A stretch of 64,000 nt of DNA from Sorangium aterium (GTDB lineage: Bacteria; Myxococcota_A; Polyangia; Polyangiales; Polyangiaceae). The position numbers and the translations under genes are program-made. The stretch is from contig NZ_JAQNDK010000003.1 of assembly GCF_028368935.1 (NCBI RefSeq), positions 372,001 to 436,000 of the forward strand. Reading direction: 5' to 3'. Below, piece after piece: positions 34,779 through 44,084 of this stretch (positions are counted from its first letter, which is position 1; every line of letters begins with the position of its first letter). The notes under the pieces are model-generated. The model was given only the letters and a program-made list of their open reading frames with translations. It searched no databases and was not told where the DNA came from.

Positions 34779-37055
34779 CTACCGCGGCGCCAGGTCGAGG
34801 GGCGGCGCAGCGGGGCGCGGCCGCGGCGGCGCCTGGCCGGGGACGGGCCCGCGCGGCAGCGCGGGGGTGGGTGGAGTCGCCGGCTGCGCGGGCTGGAGCG
34901 AGGGCCGTGGCGGAGGCCACCCGGTGACGGATGGCGTCGGCAAGGGTCCCGGGACGCGCGGCGCAGGGGTGACCGAGGAGCCCGGGTACGGCGTCCCCGG
35001 CGCGGGTGCGGCGCCGGGGATGTACGCCGGCTGCCCGCTCGGGAGAGGGGCGCCTGCGTCGGCGGGGACCGCGGCATCCGCGGCCGCGTCGGCCGCGTCG
35101 ACCTGCGCGGCCGCGTCGACCTGCGCGGCCGCGTCGGCCGCGTCGACCTGCGCGGCCGCGTCGGCGATCTGCTCGGCCGCGGCCGCGTCGATCGGGGCCG
35201 CGGCATCGGCGACGGCGTCGCTCGCGACCGTGGCGGCCGTCGCCGACGCGCTCGGCTTCGCCGCGGCATCGGCGCCGGCATCGGGCGTTTGCACCGCCGG
35301 TACGGAGGCGCTGGGGCTGGCGGACGGCACCACCACACGGCCGAACGGCAGGCGGCCGGAACGCGCGAGCGCGAACGCAGCGGCCGCGATCAGGCCCAGG
35401 ACGATCAGCGCGAGCAACGCCACGCGGACGAAGGACCACGTCGCAGGGGCCGGGCGCGCGCGGCGCTCGGGCGCCGGCGCGACAGCGCTCGCGGGGCCGC
35501 CCGCGTGCGCCGCCGGACCGACGTGAGCCGCCGGCCCCGGGGGCGCCGGCGGCCCCACGTGCAGCGGCGGCGGGATCAGCGGCAGCGGCGAAAGCCCCGC
35601 CGGGAAATCGAACGGCGAGCCTGCCCCGTCCGGGTTCGACTTGCGGGTTGCATCCGGATTCGACTTGCGCGTCGCGTCCGGATTCGACTTGCGCATCGGA
35701 TCGGCGTTCGCGCGGCGCGGGCTCGTCGGCGCCGGCATGCGCGAGCTTGCCGGCCCCGACATGCGCGAGCTCGCTGGCCCCGACATGCGCGAGCTCGCGG
35801 GCCCCGACATGCGCGAGCTCGCGGGCCCCGACATGCGCGAGCTCGCGGGGCCTGCCGGGGACGAGGGCGGCGCCGCGTCGGCCGCGCCCCCGCCCTCCGT
35901 CGCCTCCGGGCCGTCCTGCAGGATCGGCAGCATGGAGATGCGCCGGAGCATCACCTCGGTCGCGTCCTCGGGGCGCGAGGCCTGCGGCTTCTGGGGGTGG
36001 GCGCGCTCGGCGAGGATCCGATCGAGCTCGTCGAGCGCCTGATCGATCCGCTCCTTGCGCGCCTCGGCGACCCCGGGGAGCAGATCGCGGACGAGCTGGC
36101 CCACCTGTTTGTCGGTGTAGCTCTCGCGGACCGCGACGCTCACCTGCTCGAGATCGCGGCGCAGCTCCGCGGCCGTCTGGTACCGCTCGTTCGGGTTCTT
36201 GGCGAGCGCGCGCATGATGATGCGGTCGAGCTCCGGGTGGACCTCGGGCATGATCTCGCGCGGCGGCTGCGGGTTGCGGTTGGCGATCTGCTGCATCGCC
36301 TCCAGCGGGCCCTTGCCGCGGAACGGCGTGTGGCCCGTCACCAGGAGGTAGAGCAGCACGCCCATCGAGAAGAGATCGCTGCGGCGGTCGAGCGCCCCGC
36401 CCATGACCTGCTCGGGCGAGAAATACCCCGTCTTGCCCTTGATCGCGCCGACGCGGCTGGTCTGCGCGCGCGCCCGCGTCTTCGCGACGCCGAAGTCGAC
36501 GACCTTGACCATGCCGTCGAACGTCACCATCACGTTCTCCGGCGTGACGTCGCGGTGGATCAGGTTGAGGAGCTCGCCCGTGTCGTCGCGGACCTCGTGC
36601 GCCGCGTGCAGCCCGGCGCACGCGGCGATCATCACGTGGAGCACCCAGCCGAGCGGCAGGAGCGCGCGCTTCGCCTTCTGGTTCGAGAAGATCTTCGCGA
36701 TCGGGGCGCCGTCGATCCACTCCATCGCGAGGTACGGCCGATCGCGGACCTCGCCGTACGCGAGGATGTGCACGACGTTCGGGTGGAGGATCCGCGACGC
36801 GGTGCACGCCTCGTCGAGGAACATCGCCCGCGCGTCGTCATCCCCGCGCATCGCGTCCGACAGCAGCTTGACGGCGACGATCTGGACGGACCCGTTGGGC
36901 CGCCTGAGCCGCGCAGCCCACACGGCGGCCATGCCGCCCACGGCTGCCGGGAACAGCAGCTCGTAGGGGCCGATCGTATCGCCCGGCTGGAAGTTACCGG
37001 GGTCGTCGTCGTTCCAATCACTCCACGGATCTTTGGCCACGCGCTCCCCCACCAT
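34779..37055 (-). CDS. Repeat-rich membrane-spanning Ser/Thr protein kinase
   Basis: About 758 residues. Kinase domain at about 29-300: YELLFPAAVGGMAAVWAARL, IVAVKLLSD (Lys63), LIHRDVTPENVMV (Asp169), DFGVAKT (187-193) and YFSPEQVMGG. A linker holds five 8-residue units of the type SRMSGPAS (coding repeat at 35737-35856) and three SNPDATRK units. A single membrane helix near 538-560 (VALLALIVLGLIAAAAFALA) follows. The outer tail has Ala/Asp-Val repeats (AAQVDAADAA units) and then Pro-rich sequence. ATG 37055 is preferred to an upstream TTG at 37079. Typical myxobacterial kinase; the tandem units make length variation likely. Confidence 0.93.
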   Translation of the reverse strand: MVGERVAKDPWSDWNDDDPGNFQPGDTIGPYELLFPAAVGGMAAVWAARLRRPNGSVQIVAVKLLSDAMRGDDDARAMFLDEACTASRILHPNVVHILAYGEVRDRPYLAMEWIDGAPIAKIFSNQKAKRALLPLGWVLHVMIAACAGLHAAHEVRDDTGELLNLIHRDVTPENVMVTFDGMVKVVDFGVAKTRARAQTSRVGAIKGKTGYFSPEQVMGGALDRRSDLFSMGVLLYLLVTGHTPFRGKGPLEAMQQIANRNPQPPREIMPEVHPELDRIIMRALAKNPNERYQTAAELRRDLEQVSVAVRESYTDKQVGQLVRDLLPGVAEARKERIDQALDELDRILAERAHPQKPQASRPEDATEVMLRRISMLPILQDGPEATEGGGAADAAPPSSPAGPASSRMSGPASSRMSGPASSRMSGPASSRMSGPASSRMPAPTSPRRANADPMRKSNPDATRKSNPDATRKSNPDGAGSPFDFPAGLSPLPLIPPPLHVGPPAPPGPAAHVGPAAHAGGPASAVAPAPERRARPAPATWSFVRVALLALIVLGLIAAAAFALARSGRLPFGRVVVPSASPSASVPAVQTPDAGADAAAKPSASATAATVASDAVADAAAPIDAAAAEQIADAAAQVDAADAAAQVDAAAQVDAADAAADAAVPADAGAPLPSGQPAYIPGAAPAPGTPYPGSSVTPAPRVPGPLPTPSVTGWPPPRPSLQPAQPATPPTPALPRGPVPGQAPPRPRPAAPPLDLAPR
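35737..35856 (-). repeat. Five tandem 24-bp units inside the kinase gene
   Basis: Each 24-bp unit encodes the octapeptide SRMSGPAS (register variable) in the Ser-rich juxtamembrane linker. The units are nearly identical and keep the frame. A second group of three related 24-bp units coding for SNPDATRK lies at about 35640-35700. Confidence 0.85.
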
Positions 37056-37130
37056 GTCGGAAGACGTGCAGCGCGACAAGACCTGGCGCTCGGCCCCGTC
37101 TTCCCGCTCCCCTGCGCGGCGCCGCCGGTG

Positions 37131-38522
<1,392 letters not shown>

Positions 38523-38589
38523 CGTTCGTTTCCAGGCACTTCCAGGCATGAGATGCGCTGCCGTGGTGATCCAGCAGGAGGCGAGCGCC

Positions 38590-40410
38590 TCAGGCCTGCT
38601 GGGCCGTCGGCTTTCCGCCGTCCTCGCTCGCCGGCTCGGGCTGCCGCGCCCACGGCATCGTCTTACCGGAGAAGATCCAGAGCAGGTAATAGCAGAAGGC
38701 GAGTGAGACAGCGGTGAGCACCGTGTACTTGTCGTCGTTGTAGTTGAACGTGATCCAGATGAACTGGCTGAGCGCCGCCAGGCCGAACAGGGGCACCTCG
38801 ATCTGGCGCTTCACCCGGGTGAGCGGCGCGCTCAAGATCATGAATGAATAGTAATAACAGGTGAGCTGCGAGAGCAGGATGACGAAGATCTGGGCGAGGC
38901 ACTGGGCCACCCACAGCGAGCGGACCCGCCGGCACACGTAGACGAAGCCCGCCAGGGACGCGGCGATGATCCCGTAGGCGATCCAGCGATATTTCGCGTA
39001 GCGCTCGTTGCGCATCCGCTTCCAGACCTCGAACGGATCGACGAGCTTCGTGTCCTTCGTGTACTTCATGCGGCCGGACTCGACGCCCGTACCGGGCTCG
39101 TGGGAGACGAGCACGCGGAGGCCCATGTGGTTCGTCAGCGGCGTCTGGTCGTGCACCTTGAGCGTGTGCTCGTAGAACTGCCGGTACGAGTCCGAGCCGG
39201 AGACCTTCATGCTCACCGGAATGAGCACGGCGGCCGCGAGGGCGCCGCCGATCAGCACCTGCACGTGCGACCTCGCCATGCGCTTGTGGCGGACGAGGTG
39301 AATCCCGGCGACGGTGAGCCAGCCGATCACGGGCAGGCCCGGGAAGATGCGCAGGAGGCCCGCGTACACCATGCTCGCGCCCGCGAGCTTGAAGTAGCGC
39401 TTCCGGATGAGGCAGGCCGAGAGGACCAGGTAGAAGAGCCAGTCCTGCCGGAGGAACGCGCCGCCCGTCCAGTAGAACGGCGCCGACGACTGGCACCCCC
39501 AGAAGATCGCCGCGACGGCGAAGACCCGCCACCCGAAGGCCCAGTAGAGGGCGGCGAACATCCCGAGCAGATAGAAAATATCGAAGCTGGCGAGGAACTG
39601 GAGGTAGCGGGTGCTGGCCGGCTGGAGGTCCGCCCAGAACTTACCCATGATCGTCCAGACCGGCGGCGGGTTGTAGCCGTGGTCCTTCTGCATGTCCTCC
39701 CAGTAGCCCTTGTCCGAGGCCGTCCGGAAGAACTGCACGTCGGCCTTGAACGCATCCCAGCGCTCCGGTGCGAAGTGCGCCTTGCAGATCTCGGGGTTGG
39801 CGAGCACCTCGCTCGCCGGCATGAGGAGGTTGTCGCCGCCGAGGTTCCGGATCTTCTTGTCCGGGTGGCGGACCTCCTTCGACATGTCGAGCTTGACCTG
39901 CCGCCCCGTGTCCTCGTTCGTGTACGTGACGAGCCCCAGCTCGTCCTGCGCGATCAGCGCGCATTTGTAGAGGCCGTCGTACCCCATCTCCGGGAAGTAC
40001 TTGGCCCCCATGTAATAATGGAACTGATCCCAGCGGTGGTAATACTTGGGATAGCCGAAGCGGAAGCCGTTGAAGTACGCGATGATGGCGGCGACGCCGA
40101 GCGCGACGCCGGCGAACCGCTTCCAGCGCTCCGCGATCGGACGGCGCATCCCCTCGCGGTGCGTCTCGTAGAAGACGCAGAGCGCGGCGCCCATCGCGAT
40201 CGCCACCTTCGCCATGTCCACGGCGCGGGCGTGCTCGTCGATGTACCGGTCCAGACCATAGAAGAACAGCGCGACGCCCGCGGCGACCGTGCTGTACCGC
40301 GCGAGCACGCGGAAGCGCGCCGGGGTGAACCAGTTGAGCGCGAACGCGACGCCGAAGTAGGCGCAGAGCGCGATGACGATCTCGATGACTTGTTGTGACG
40401 TGAGCTTCAT
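38590..40410 (-). CDS. Polytopic membrane protein, possible glycosyltransferase-like
   Basis: About 606 residues with ten or more hydrophobic helices, starting MKLTSQQVIEIVIALCAYFG. After the third or fourth helix a large loop holds KYYHRWDQFHYYMGAKYFPE and a roughly 130-residue soluble insert, reminiscent of the acidic first loop of GT-C or DUF2029-type polyprenyl-phosphate sugar transferases. No catalytic motif is certain. The C-terminal residues are soluble and Glu/Pro-rich. Function unknown; membrane location is secure from hydrophobicity. Confidence 0.75.
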   Translation of the reverse strand: MKLTSQQVIEIVIALCAYFGVAFALNWFTPARFRVLARYSTVAAGVALFFYGLDRYIDEHARAVDMAKVAIAMGAALCVFYETHREGMRRPIAERWKRFAGVALGVAAIIAYFNGFRFGYPKYYHRWDQFHYYMGAKYFPEMGYDGLYKCALIAQDELGLVTYTNEDTGRQVKLDMSKEVRHPDKKIRNLGGDNLLMPASEVLANPEICKAHFAPERWDAFKADVQFFRTASDKGYWEDMQKDHGYNPPPVWTIMGKFWADLQPASTRYLQFLASFDIFYLLGMFAALYWAFGWRVFAVAAIFWGCQSSAPFYWTGGAFLRQDWLFYLVLSACLIRKRYFKLAGASMVYAGLLRIFPGLPVIGWLTVAGIHLVRHKRMARSHVQVLIGGALAAAVLIPVSMKVSGSDSYRQFYEHTLKVHDQTPLTNHMGLRVLVSHEPGTGVESGRMKYTKDTKLVDPFEVWKRMRNERYAKYRWIAYGIIAASLAGFVYVCRRVRSLWVAQCLAQIFVILLSQLTCYYYSFMILSAPLTRVKRQIEVPLFGLAALSQFIWITFNYNDDKYTVLTAVSLAFCYYLLWIFSGKTMPWARQPEPASEDGGKPTAQQA

Positions 40411-40791
40411 TGCCTGCGGTTCGATCGGGATCGAGGTGACGCGGGATGCGCCGGCGGGCCTCTTCGCCGGCCTTCCGCGGCAGCGCGCCCGACATCGGGC
40501 GCTGCTGCCGCCCCGACCCGTCGCTGCGGGCTGGAGCCCGTCGGGGCCGGGGCGACGCCGTAGGTGCAGGACGCACCCCGTCCCGGACGGGCTCCACGGG
40601 GGAGGCGGGGCCACCTTAGCCGAAATCCCAGGAGTGTGGCGCTCTCGTTGTGGTCGCCATGGGCATCGGCGAGCGTACCCAGGCGGCGTGCGTGTGACAG
40701 GTGTGACCGGGGCGGAGCCATGTCGCCTCGACGTGCTGCGCAATTGAGCGGGCTTCCTCCGCCGAGCAGAGCTCGTGTATCGTCTCCCCTC
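40411..40791. other. Intergenic region with an inverted repeat
   Basis: This 381-nt gap between divergent genes contains the inverted repeat GGAGCCCGTC (40533-40542) / GACGGGCTCC (40586-40595), which could fold into a GC-rich hairpin. A TATCGT hexamer at 40778-40783 is placed like a -10 box for the downstream GTG. No gene is supported. Confidence 0.5.
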
Positions 40792-41292
40792 GTGTCGAAC
40801 GACAGTTTCTCTTCTGCTTCTTCGGGGGGCTCGGAGCGAGAGGGGGTCCGTGGCCCCTACGGTTTTCTCGTGCGCGTCGACGGCGCGCCGCCGCTCTGGT
40901 GCCGGGAGGTGCGGGGCTTCCACCGCGCCGCCGTCGCCGCGGCCGATCCTGACGCGCTGCCTCCCGCGCAGCTCGTGCTCGTCGGCCTCGACGAGGCGGC
41001 GCGGGCGTGGCTCGCGTCGTGGGCCGAGGACAGCGAGCGCGTGCGCCGCACGCTGACGATCCGGAGGCTGCTCGACGACCGGGAAGCGACCGCGGTCGTG
41101 ACGCTTGCGTCCTACGGCTATGGAGTCAACACCGCGCTCGCCGTGGAGTCGGTCGTGGTGCCTGGGGGCGACGGTCCGGCGGCCATCCTGCGCAGCGGCG
41201 TCCACACGAAGGAAGAGATCGACGCGATGCTCGCGGTCCTCGCCACGGCGCTGCCGGAGGGCGAGGAGGCGAGCTGGTTCGCGCACGTCTGA
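40792..41292 (+). CDS. Small protein of unknown function
   Basis: About 166 residues from GTG 40792 (MSNDSFSSASSGGSEREGVR), without signal peptide or membrane helix. The core is YGFLVRVDGAPPLWCREVRG, QLVLVGLDEAARAWLASWAE, VRRTLTIRRLLDDREATAVV and GVHTKEEIDAMLAVLATALP. Codon use matches real neighbours. No family is recognised. TATCGT lies 8 nt before the GTG. An ATG at 40720 would lengthen it with Arg/Pro-rich sequence and is less likely. Confidence 0.6.
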   Translation: MSNDSFSSASSGGSEREGVRGPYGFLVRVDGAPPLWCREVRGFHRAAVAAADPDALPPAQLVLVGLDEAARAWLASWAEDSERVRRTLTIRRLLDDREATAVVTLASYGYGVNTALAVESVVVPGGDGPAAILRSGVHTKEEIDAMLAVLATALPEGEEASWFAHV

Positions 41293-41724
41293 CGGGCGCG
41301 CGGCCCCACTCGCGCTGCGGCGCGGGCGGCGGAGGTCACGGCGCGCGGGCCCGCCGTCCAACGTCCTTGCCGGCGTCCTCGCCGTTGTTCCACCTTACCT
41401 GTTCCGGCAGCTGCGCGCGTGCGTCCGGCACGTCGTCTCGCCGGAGCGCTGCGCCTCGTCCTGCCGAGATGCGCCTTGCACCTCGTCCTGCCTGGCCGCT
41501 GCTCCCGGTGACGCCTGCCTGGCCGTGTGCGACGTGCGACGTGCGACGTGCGACGTGCGACGTGCGACGTCGAACGACGCCTGCCCGGCTGCGCTGCGAG
41601 ACGCGGTGGGAGGGTGGGACCCTGCGGACCGCGGGTAGACATGGATGGAATGGAAGAGAATCGCTTTCGATGTTTCGGTGCGTGAGCCCCTTGCTCGCCT
41701 GAACAGCGGTGATAGGCTGGTCCT
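41293..41724. other. Gene-free stretch with a heptamer repeat
   Basis: Contains six perfect tandem copies of GTGCGAC (41527-41568). ORFs on both strands are Arg/Ala-rich shadows. A -35/-10-like pair, TTGCTC (41691-41696), 16-nt spacer, TAGGCT (41713-41718), lies at the end and could start the candidate RNA that follows. Confidence 0.55.
41527..41568. repeat. Heptamer microsatellite, GTGCGAC x6
   Basis: Six perfect contiguous copies in non-coding DNA between the unknown-protein gene and the candidate structured RNA. A seven-base unit is not a multiple of three, consistent with a non-coding location. Confidence 0.9.
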
Positions 41725-42250
41725 CGGCCTCGGACGGAGCATCAGCTCCAGGATGGTCCTGCCGTGGAGCACCACGGTGCCGGGGTCGACACCAGATCGG
41801 CGGGCTCTCCGCAGATCCGCAATCGAACACCCTTGCCATGCCGGACGATCTCTTTCGATCCGGCGCGGGGTGCCGGCAAGCCGGAGGAGGGATGGACACC
41901 ATGCACAGTACCAGTGGCTCTTCTATACCGGAGGCTGGGAACGGCTGACCCTCGTGGAGCGTGGACGCAGGGTCATCGGGGCCTTGCAAAACGCTACCGC
42001 GCTCGGCCAGGTCCGGCGCTCGATAACCTGTTGACTGCCATCGCGACCTCCGCGAGGCCGGCAGAGAGGGAATCGAGGAAGACTCAGGTCTTCCAGCAAC
42101 GATTCTCACCGGCGCTCCGGGGCCGAACGCTCGTCGCGATGGGACAGGGGGGGCGCCGCACAGGCGGGATCAAGCGGGGTCCAGAAGGCCTCCGGTAGAG
42201 GCCCACGGGACGGGTCGGGTGCGAGCAAAGCACCCGACCCGTTTTTATTT
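41725..42250 (+). ncRNA. Candidate structured non-coding RNA, about 525 nt
   Basis: No convincing ORF spans this stretch, yet it is packed with local hairpins on the plus strand. Perfect stems are GGAGC-ATCA-GCTCC (41736-41749), CCGTGG-AGCA-CCACGG (41762-41777), CCGG-CAAG-CCGG (41873-41884), GGAAGAC-TCAG-GTCTTCC (42077-42094) and GGCCTC-CGGTA-GAGGCC (42187-42203). Stems with a mismatch or bulge are at 41795-41817 and 41841-41863. TGACCC (41946-41951) can pair with GGGTCA (41970-41975). The stretch ends in a 13-bp intrinsic terminator with a U-tract. A promoter-like pair precedes it. Signature motifs of RNase P RNA, tmRNA, SRP RNA and common riboswitches were not found. It could also be a long leader attenuating the lipoprotein gene at 42308. 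Confidence 0.5.
42210..42250 (+). terminator. Strong intrinsic terminator
   Basis: Perfect 13-bp stem ACGGGTCGGGTGC (42210-42222) / GCACCCGACCCGT (42230-42242) with loop GAGCAAA, followed by TTTTATTT. It is the clearest rho-independent terminator in the window, and no protein gene ends just before it. Confidence 0.92.
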
Positions 42251-42307
42251 CCATTGCCTGCGAGCGCTTTTTTGTCCTGCGCCGTGCCTGTCTGGTACGC
42301 GGGCTCG

Positions 42308-42868
42308 ATGCGGATGCTGCTGCTCGCGCTGCTGCCGGCGTTGCCCTTGCTTCCAGCCTGCGCCGACGCCTTCGGCGATCAGGAAGCGCCGGAGCGGGGG
42401 ACCGCGCTCGGCGCGTTCCACGTGGTCGGGACGCAGACGGCGAACACGTGCGGGGAGGGGGCGCTCGGCGCGAAGCGCCTGTGGGAGTTCGACGTCGAGC
42501 TCGCGCGCGGCGACGGGTCCCTGTACTGGAACAACGGCGCCAGCGTGATCCCAGGCGTCATCGACGACGACGACGTGAGCTTCTCGATCGACGGGCGCGT
42601 GGTGGTGGACATGCGCGCCGGCGACGCGCCGCCGGGGCCGCCGTGCTCCGTCGAGCGCCGCGACCGAGCGCTCGGGCAGCTCGGCGGCAGAGGGGATGAC
42701 GTCGCCGGGTTCAAGGCGACGATGTCCTTCGAATTCGTGCCCACGGCGGGGTCGCGGTGCGAGGACCTCGTCGCCGGAGAGCTCAGCGTGGCGCCGGTGC
42801 TCGCGGCGCTGCCGTGCGGCATGGCCTACGATCTCAAGGCCAAGCGGAGCGCGCTCCCGCCCGAGTGA
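42308..42868 (+). CDS. Putative lipoprotein, unknown function
   Basis: The 186-residue product starts MRMLLLALLPALPLLPACAD with a lipobox Cys at about 18. The mature part has an even number of cysteines (TANTCGEGALG, PPCSVERRD, GSRCEDLVAG, AALPCGMAYD) that could form disulfides, and strands such as RLWEFDVELARGDGSLYWNN. No family is recognised. ATG 42308 directly precedes the signal peptide; upstream in-frame starts run into the terminator region. Confidence 0.7.
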   Translation: MRMLLLALLPALPLLPACADAFGDQEAPERGTALGAFHVVGTQTANTCGEGALGAKRLWEFDVELARGDGSLYWNNGASVIPGVIDDDDVSFSIDGRVVVDMRAGDAPPGPPCSVERRDRALGQLGGRGDDVAGFKATMSFEFVPTAGSRCEDLVAGELSVAPVLAALPCGMAYDLKAKRSALPPE

Positions 42869-42921
42869 GCTTCGGGTGGGCGTGGACCTCCGGGCGCGCG
42901 CCGGGGTAGGGTGCCACGATC

Positions 42922-43836
42922 GTGAAGCACGTCATCCATTCTCTGGGCGGGCGCGGCGGGCGGCGCTCCGTCCTCGTCCACGGCGGCGCGGGCGACGTCG
43001 CTCCTGAGCGGCGGCCGCTGCACGCGGCGGGGTGCCTCCGCGCGGCGCGCGAGGGAGCGCGCGTGCTCTCCGAGGGAGGGAGCGCGCTCGACGCCGTCGA
43101 GCGCGCGGTGCGCGTCCTCGAGGACGATCCGCTCTTCAACGCGGGCACGGGCGCGTGCCTCAACGAGGAGGGCCACATCGAGCTCGACGCGTCGATCATG
43201 GAGGGCCGCGGGCTCAGGGCCGGCGCTGTCTGCGCGCTCTCGGATTTCGCCGAGCCGATCGCGATCGCGCGCGCGGCGCTGGAGGACGGCCGGCACGTGC
43301 TGTACGCCGCGCACGGCGCCGCGCGGTTCGCGCGGATGAAGGGGTTCTCGCCGGTGGGCGAGGCCGCGCTCATCACGGAGGCGGCCCGGGAGGCGCTCGC
43401 GGCGGCCCAGCAGGGCATCCGCGCGACCTCCTGGGCGGGCAACACGGTCGGCGCGGTGGCGCTCGACGAGGGCGGGCTCACGGCCGCGGCGACGAGCACG
43501 GGCGGCACGGTCAACAAGCGGGTCGGGCGGGTGGGGGACTCGCCCCTCATCGGGGCTGGGACGTACGCCGACGACGAGGCCGGGGCCGTGTCGACGACCG
43601 GCCACGGCGAGGGGATGATCCGGCTCGTGGTGGCGCACTCGGCCGTGGAGCGGATGCGCGCGGGCATCGACGCTGTCGACGCGGCGAGCGGGATCATCGC
43701 GCACCTGGCGGAGCGCCTCGACATCACCGGGGGCGTCATCGCGCTCGATCGGACCGGGCGGTTCGGGCTGGCGCGCTCGACCGCGACCATGTCGTGGGCA
43801 GCTGTCGGCGATTGGGGCGAAGAGAGCGGTGTGTGA
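42922..43836 (+). CDS. Isoaspartyl peptidase/L-asparaginase (Ntn hydrolase)
   Basis: The 304-residue protein is a plant-type asparaginase that self-cleaves before a Thr nucleophile, releases Asp from Asn or isoaspartyl dipeptides, and is cytoplasmic. Signatures are SVLVHGGAGD, DDPLFNAGTGACLNEEGHIE, ELDASIMEG and the cleavage site WAGNTVGAVALDEGG with Thr175. AATSTGGTVNKRVGRVGDSP, IGAGTYADD and STTGHGE bind substrate. The linker before Thr175 is shorter than in E. coli IaaA. The start is GTG 42922, 9 nt after a TAGGGT hexamer, with no Shine-Dalgarno, suggesting a leaderless transcript. Confidence 0.94.
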   Translation: MKHVIHSLGGRGGRRSVLVHGGAGDVAPERRPLHAAGCLRAAREGARVLSEGGSALDAVERAVRVLEDDPLFNAGTGACLNEEGHIELDASIMEGRGLRAGAVCALSDFAEPIAIARAALEDGRHVLYAAHGAARFARMKGFSPVGEAALITEAAREALAAAQQGIRATSWAGNTVGAVALDEGGLTAAATSTGGTVNKRVGRVGDSPLIGAGTYADDEAGAVSTTGHGEGMIRLVVAHSAVERMRAGIDAVDAASGIIAHLAERLDITGGVIALDRTGRFGLARSTATMSWAAVGDWGEESGV

Positions 43837-43861
43837 ATTCTCTTTACAGAGAACACACATG
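43828..43861 (+). terminator. Possible terminator hairpin after the asparaginase gene
   Basis: TTCTCT-TTAC-AGAGAA forms a 6-bp stem just past the stop codon, flanked by GTGTG and CACAC that can extend it around a 4-nt bulge. There is no U-tract, so termination is only suggested. Confidence 0.35.
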
Positions 43862-44084
43862 ATTCCATAGTCACTGTTCATCGCATGGCGCCCCGGGCGC
43901 TCTCGCGTGTGCGGTAGTGAGCATTACCGCCAAACCGCGTTCGTCCTGAGCTGGGGTGTTCGCAAACCAAGCCGCGGCGCTGTTGCGCGCGTTGGATCAT
44001 GGCGTGTCATGCACGGCGAGGCGGCCCGACCGGCGCCCGATCCACGGGGATCACGCTGGGCTTCGCCAGCAGGAGGTCTATCTT

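Noticed and set aside
41645-42034. Plus-strand ORF including YQWLFYTGGWERLTLVERGR
   Set aside because: The short protein-like patch is not supported by the rest of the frame, and the same DNA is a dense series of hairpins ending in a terminator, so an RNA is the better reading. A decayed gene remains possible.
41336-42109. Minus-strand ORF of 257 codons across the heptamer repeat
   Set aside because: It gives a repetitive RRTSHVA peptide from the GTGCGAC repeat and otherwise Arg/Ser/Pro-rich sequence; no start signal or domain.
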